Shown: piece by piece, positions 61,589-64,000 of the stretch
Position numbering within the stretch: the stretch's first letter is position 1
How the letters are laid out: every line of letters starts with the position of its first letter
From: Brevundimonas sp.
Lineage (GTDB): Bacteria > Pseudomonadota > Alphaproteobacteria > Caulobacterales > Caulobacteraceae
Assembly: GCF_030704825.1 (NCBI RefSeq)
Contig: NZ_JAUYNX010000022.1
Span: 1 to 64,000 of the forward strand
Reading direction: 5' to 3'
Length of the DNA stretch: 64,000 nucleotides
Position numbers and translations under genes: made by a program
The notes under the pieces: model-generated
The model's input: the letters and a program-made list of their open reading frames with translations, nothing else
What the model was told of the DNA's origin: nothing
Database searches by the model: none

Positions 61589-62680
61589 CTAGGCCGCCTT
61601 GCGCTGCTCGGCCTTCTGGTCGCGGGCCGCGTCGATGCGGGCCTCGGCGATGGCGTCGGCGATCTCATGGGTCGGGCGCTTCTCGACGGCCGACCGTTCC
61701 ATGATTTCCTCGAGCGTCTCCATCAGGCGGGACAGCTTGCCCTCGACCCAGGCCGGATCGTAGGCGCCGCTGCTCTGACGGGCGCGCAGTTCCGAGGCGA
61801 CGTTGATGATGCCGCCGCCGTTGACGACGTAATCGGGGGCGTAGAGCACGCCGCGCTCGAACAGCTGCTGACCGATGTCCGGCGTGGCCAGCTGATTGTT
61901 GGCCGCGCCGACCACCGCCTTGACCGTCAGCCGGTCCAGCGTCCGGGGGTTCAGCGTCGCGCCGAGGGCGCAGGGGGCGTAGATGTCGGCCTTGACGTCA
62001 TAGATGGCGTCGGGGGCCACGACTTCGGCCCTGGTGCGGGCGGCGACCTCAGCCAGCAGGGCCGTGTTGACGTCCGTCATGATCAGTTTGGCGCCGGCCG
62101 CGTAAAGCTTGTCGGCCAGGTAACCGCCGACGTGGCCGATGCCCTGGAGCGAGACGGTCAGGCCGGTCAGATCGTCCTGCTTCCACAGGCGGCGCGCGGC
62201 CAGCAGGGTCGAGCGGTAGACGCCCTCGGCGGTGACGGGGCTGGGATCGCCCGAGGCTTCGGGACCGTCGTTCAGGCCCAGCACATAGGGGGTGACCTTG
62301 CGGGCCTCGGCGATGTCGGCGACCGAGACGCCGACGTCTTCCGCCGCATAATAGATGCCGCCCAGCGTATCGACGGCGCGGCCGAAGGCGCGGAACAGCT
62401 CGGGGGATTTCTGGGTCCTGCTGTCGCCGATGATGACCGACTTGCCGCCGCCCATTTCCAGATCCGCGACGGCGTTCTTGTAGCTCATGCCCCGCGACAG
62501 GCGCAGCACATCCTCGAGGGCCTCGGCGCTGGAGGCGTAGTTCCACATCCGGGTGCCGCCGACGGCCGGGCCGCGGGCGGTTGAGTGAACAGCGATAATG
62601 GCGCGCAGGCCGGTCTTTTCGTCAAAGACCGCATGAACGCCTTCGTGGTTCGCGAAGGACGGGGAATCAAACAGCGTCAT
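61589..62680 (-). CDS. Leu/Phe/Val/Glu dehydrogenase family protein
   Basis: The 363-aa enzyme belongs to the amino-acid dehydrogenase family, closest to leucine dehydrogenase: RGPAVGGTRMWNY near the N-terminus, the catalytic lysines in GMSYKNAVADLEMGGGKSVI, the NAD site LQGIGHVGGYLADKL, and APDYVVNGGGIINV. It would deaminate branched-chain amino acids to 2-oxoacids with NAD, which fits a peptide-scavenging life. I used the ATG at 62680; a GTG at 62686 adds two residues. Two 9-bp-unit elements lie between it and cckA. Confidence 0.9.
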   Translation of the reverse strand: MTLFDSPSFANHEGVHAVFDEKTGLRAIIAVHSTARGPAVGGTRMWNYASSAEALEDVLRLSRGMSYKNAVADLEMGGGKSVIIGDSRTQKSPELFRAFGRAVDTLGGIYYAAEDVGVSVADIAEARKVTPYVLGLNDGPEASGDPSPVTAEGVYRSTLLAARRLWKQDDLTGLTVSLQGIGHVGGYLADKLYAAGAKLIMTDVNTALLAEVAARTRAEVVAPDAIYDVKADIYAPCALGATLNPRTLDRLTVKAVVGAANNQLATPDIGQQLFERGVLYAPDYVVNGGGIINVASELRARQSSGAYDPAWVEGKLSRLMETLEEIMERSAVEKRPTHEIADAIAEARIDAARDQKAEQRKAA

Positions 62681-62767
62681 GCTCACTTGAGCGTCTCCCG
62701 GGGTGTTTTTTTGTTGCGCGGGTGCTTACGCTCCGGCGCTTAACACCGCAAGCATGGCGGTTTCACG

Positions 62768-63781
62768 TCAGCGTGGGCGGGGCGTAACCCTCAGGGCCGG
62801 CAGAACGGGGCCCGCCCCGGACGGCAGCGGCGCGGATGCGTCCCGCAGCCAGGCCTCTACGTCTCGATAGACGGTCTCGGCCTGCAGGTCGCGGTTCAGG
62901 ATGTGCCAGCCGTCCGGATAGAAGCCGGTCCGCAGGTTCGGCCGTTCGCCCGCCCGCTCCAGCGCCCGCCGCATGGGGTCTTTCTGGATCACATTGTCGT
63001 GGCCGCCATACAGAAGCAGGGTCGGGGCGCGGACGTCGCCGAGCCGCATCGAGGCGGTCTCCATCAGGTCGACCAGGCCGTAGAGGGCGTCGATCCGGGT
63101 GGACAGGATGCTGTTGGGATCGCGGCCGTTGCGGAACAGCTCCAGCCGGTTGTCAGAGGCGGGATGGTCGCGGACCGCCCATTCCGGCGCATCGACCGGC
63201 CGTTCGCCCATGGCGCGGGCGGCGATCCACAGGCCGGCCGAATTGACCGGTCCCTGGGCCGTCCAGCCCCAGACGGCGGGGGCCAGCAGGATGACCCGGT
63301 CGGCGGCCGGCGGCCGGTCCGAACTGAAGCCGGCGATGGTCACGGCCCCGCCCATGCTTTCGCCCGCGACGGCGATGACGGCGCGGGGATATCTGGCGCG
63401 GGCCAGGGCCACAGCGGTGCGCAGGTCCTCGGCCATCCGCGCCTGCCCGGCCCAGACGCCGCGCCCCGGCGCCTCCCCGAAGCCGCGCTGGTCGACCGCC
63501 CAGGTCTCGATGCCGCGCTCGGCCCACCACGGTCCGGCCAGCCGGAATGAAGCGCGGCTGTCGTTCATGCCGTGCAGGGCGATGATGACGGCCCAGGGCT
63601 CGCCGGCGTCCGGCGCCCAGCGCGCCAGCGGCAGCCGCGCGCCGTCGTCCATGACCAGCGCCCGCGTCTCCAGGGCGGGGCCGGCGAAACCGGGCGGCGG
63701 GGTCATGGGGGGCTGGACGGCGGGCGTGGCGCAGGCGGCCAGGCTCAGCATCACGGTCAGGACGGCCAGGGCGCGGATCAT
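62768..63781 (-). CDS. alpha/beta-hydrolase lipoprotein, lysophospholipase-like
   Basis: The 337-aa protein has a lipoprotein signal with lipobox LAAC (ALAVLTVMLSLAACATP). The hydrolase fold shows the oxyanion region IIALHGMNDSR, the nucleophile elbow GESMGG, the acid in LLLYGGHDNVIQ and the histidine in PDGWHILNRD. This is the monoglyceride lipase/lysophospholipase branch, here placed on the membrane's outer face. The ATG overlaps the stop of the upstream uracil-DNA-glycosylase-type gene (ATGA), so they are coupled. Confidence 0.87.
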   Translation of the reverse strand: MIRALAVLTVMLSLAACATPAVQPPMTPPPGFAGPALETRALVMDDGARLPLARWAPDAGEPWAVIIALHGMNDSRASFRLAGPWWAERGIETWAVDQRGFGEAPGRGVWAGQARMAEDLRTAVALARARYPRAVIAVAGESMGGAVTIAGFSSDRPPAADRVILLAPAVWGWTAQGPVNSAGLWIAARAMGERPVDAPEWAVRDHPASDNRLELFRNGRDPNSILSTRIDALYGLVDLMETASMRLGDVRAPTLLLYGGHDNVIQKDPMRRALERAGERPNLRTGFYPDGWHILNRDLQAETVYRDVEAWLRDASAPLPSGAGPVLPALRVTPRPR

Positions 63782-64000
63782 GACGTCAGGATGCCACGCA
63801 CCCGCGCGCGCAGCCATGGCAGCACCTCTTCGTCGAACCACGGATTCTTCCGCAGCCAGGCGGTGTTGCGCCACGACGGATGCGGCAGGGGCAGGATCGA
63901 CGGCGCATGGTCGCGCCAGGCCCGCACCGTCTCCGTCATATTGACCCCCGCCCGGTCGCCCAGAGCCCAGATCTGGGCGTGGCCCCCGACCAGCAGGGTC
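63778..64000 (-). CDS. uracil-DNA glycosylase family protein, 3' end only
   Basis: Only the last 74 codons lie in the window; the gene continues beyond base 64000. The visible part reads LLVGGHAQIWALGDRAGVNM, TETVRAWRDHAPSILPLPHP, SWRNTAWLRKNPWFDEEVLP and ends RGILTS. The LPLPHPSWRN stretch with its histidine is the motif-2 region of a uracil-DNA-glycosylase-like family that removes uracil from DNA. The N-terminal active site cannot be checked. The stop overlaps the start of the hydrolase gene. Confidence 0.8.
   Translation of the reverse strand, partial: TLLVGGHAQIWALGDRAGVNMTETVRAWRDHAPSILPLPHPSWRNTAWLRKNPWFDEEVLPWLRARVRGILTS

Noticed and set aside
59264-62584. 1106-aa plus-strand frame opposite cckA and the leucine-dehydrogenase-family gene
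   Set aside because: Both genes on the minus strand have full domain sets; the plus-strand frame is an antisense shadow.

Overview
This 64 kb window is very GC-rich and densely coded on both strands. It comes from an alphaproteobacterium of the order Caulobacterales, most likely Brevundimonas or a close relative. The reason is that it encodes CtrA, the histidine phosphotransferase ChpT and the hybrid kinase CckA, together with a DivJ-like kinase, CtrA half-sites (TTAA) and a cluster of GANTC (CcrM) sites in front of ctrA. The order is well supported by these genes; the genus is inference. I see no rRNA, tRNA, CRISPR, prophage or insertion sequence, and the window reads as chromosomal backbone.

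Layout. 0.3-3.4 kb: a three-gene uracil-catabolism (URC-type) operon of a GTP cyclohydrolase II homologue, a DUF1688 protein and uracil phosphoribosyltransferase. 3.4-7.9 kb (minus): an ABC ATPase followed by a giant ABC-2 permease fused to an M1 aminopeptidase. 8-15 kb: malate synthase G, an exported small protein, a RhlE-type DEAD-box helicase with a long leader, and a Tat-exported PhoD-type phosphatase. 14.8-19.3 kb: ctrA, a divergent pair (DnaA-domain-IV-like protein and DUF6456 protein), sufE and a DivJ-like kinase. 19.3-22.7 kb: a PAS/HWE kinase and small Caulobacterales-type proteins. 22.9-27.7 kb: two paralogous exported gluzincin-like proteases flanking prfC. 27.7-32.1 kb: EamA transporter, LysR regulator, small proteins and a CysQ-like phosphatase. 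32.2-34.8 kb: chpT-cheY-cheR, then a ParD-like antitoxin with a frameshifted ParE remnant. 34.8-39 kb: M28 membrane peptidase, MaoC hydratase and an S41 peptidase-MarR operon behind a 28-bp perfect palindrome. 39-48 kb: recA, a repeat-rich spacer, VOC/MarR, alaS, two DUF2939 proteins and icd. 48-59 kb: DUF1176 lipoprotein, thioredoxin-reductase-like enzyme and four DUF885 peptidase paralogues with a LysR regulator and a 43-aa protein among them. 59-64 kb: cckA, a leucine-dehydrogenase-family enzyme, a lipoprotein hydrolase and the 3' end of a uracil-DNA-glycosylase-family gene.

How the genes work together. Two themes dominate. First, all three tiers of the cell-cycle phosphorelay (CckA to ChpT to CtrA) lie in about 46 kb, with ctrA placed behind what looks like a methylation-gated, autoregulated promoter. 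Second, the window is loaded with exported or membrane peptidases and hydrolases (M1, M28, S41, two gluzincins, four DUF885, PhoD), which suits an oligotroph that scavenges peptides and phosphate. Four of these transcription units share an unrecognised 20-bp upstream motif. The most unusual non-coding structure is a family of short elements built of 9-bp tandem units ending in a T-run; they lie downstream of recA, the thioredoxin-reductase-like gene and the leucine-dehydrogenase-family gene, in the sense orientation.
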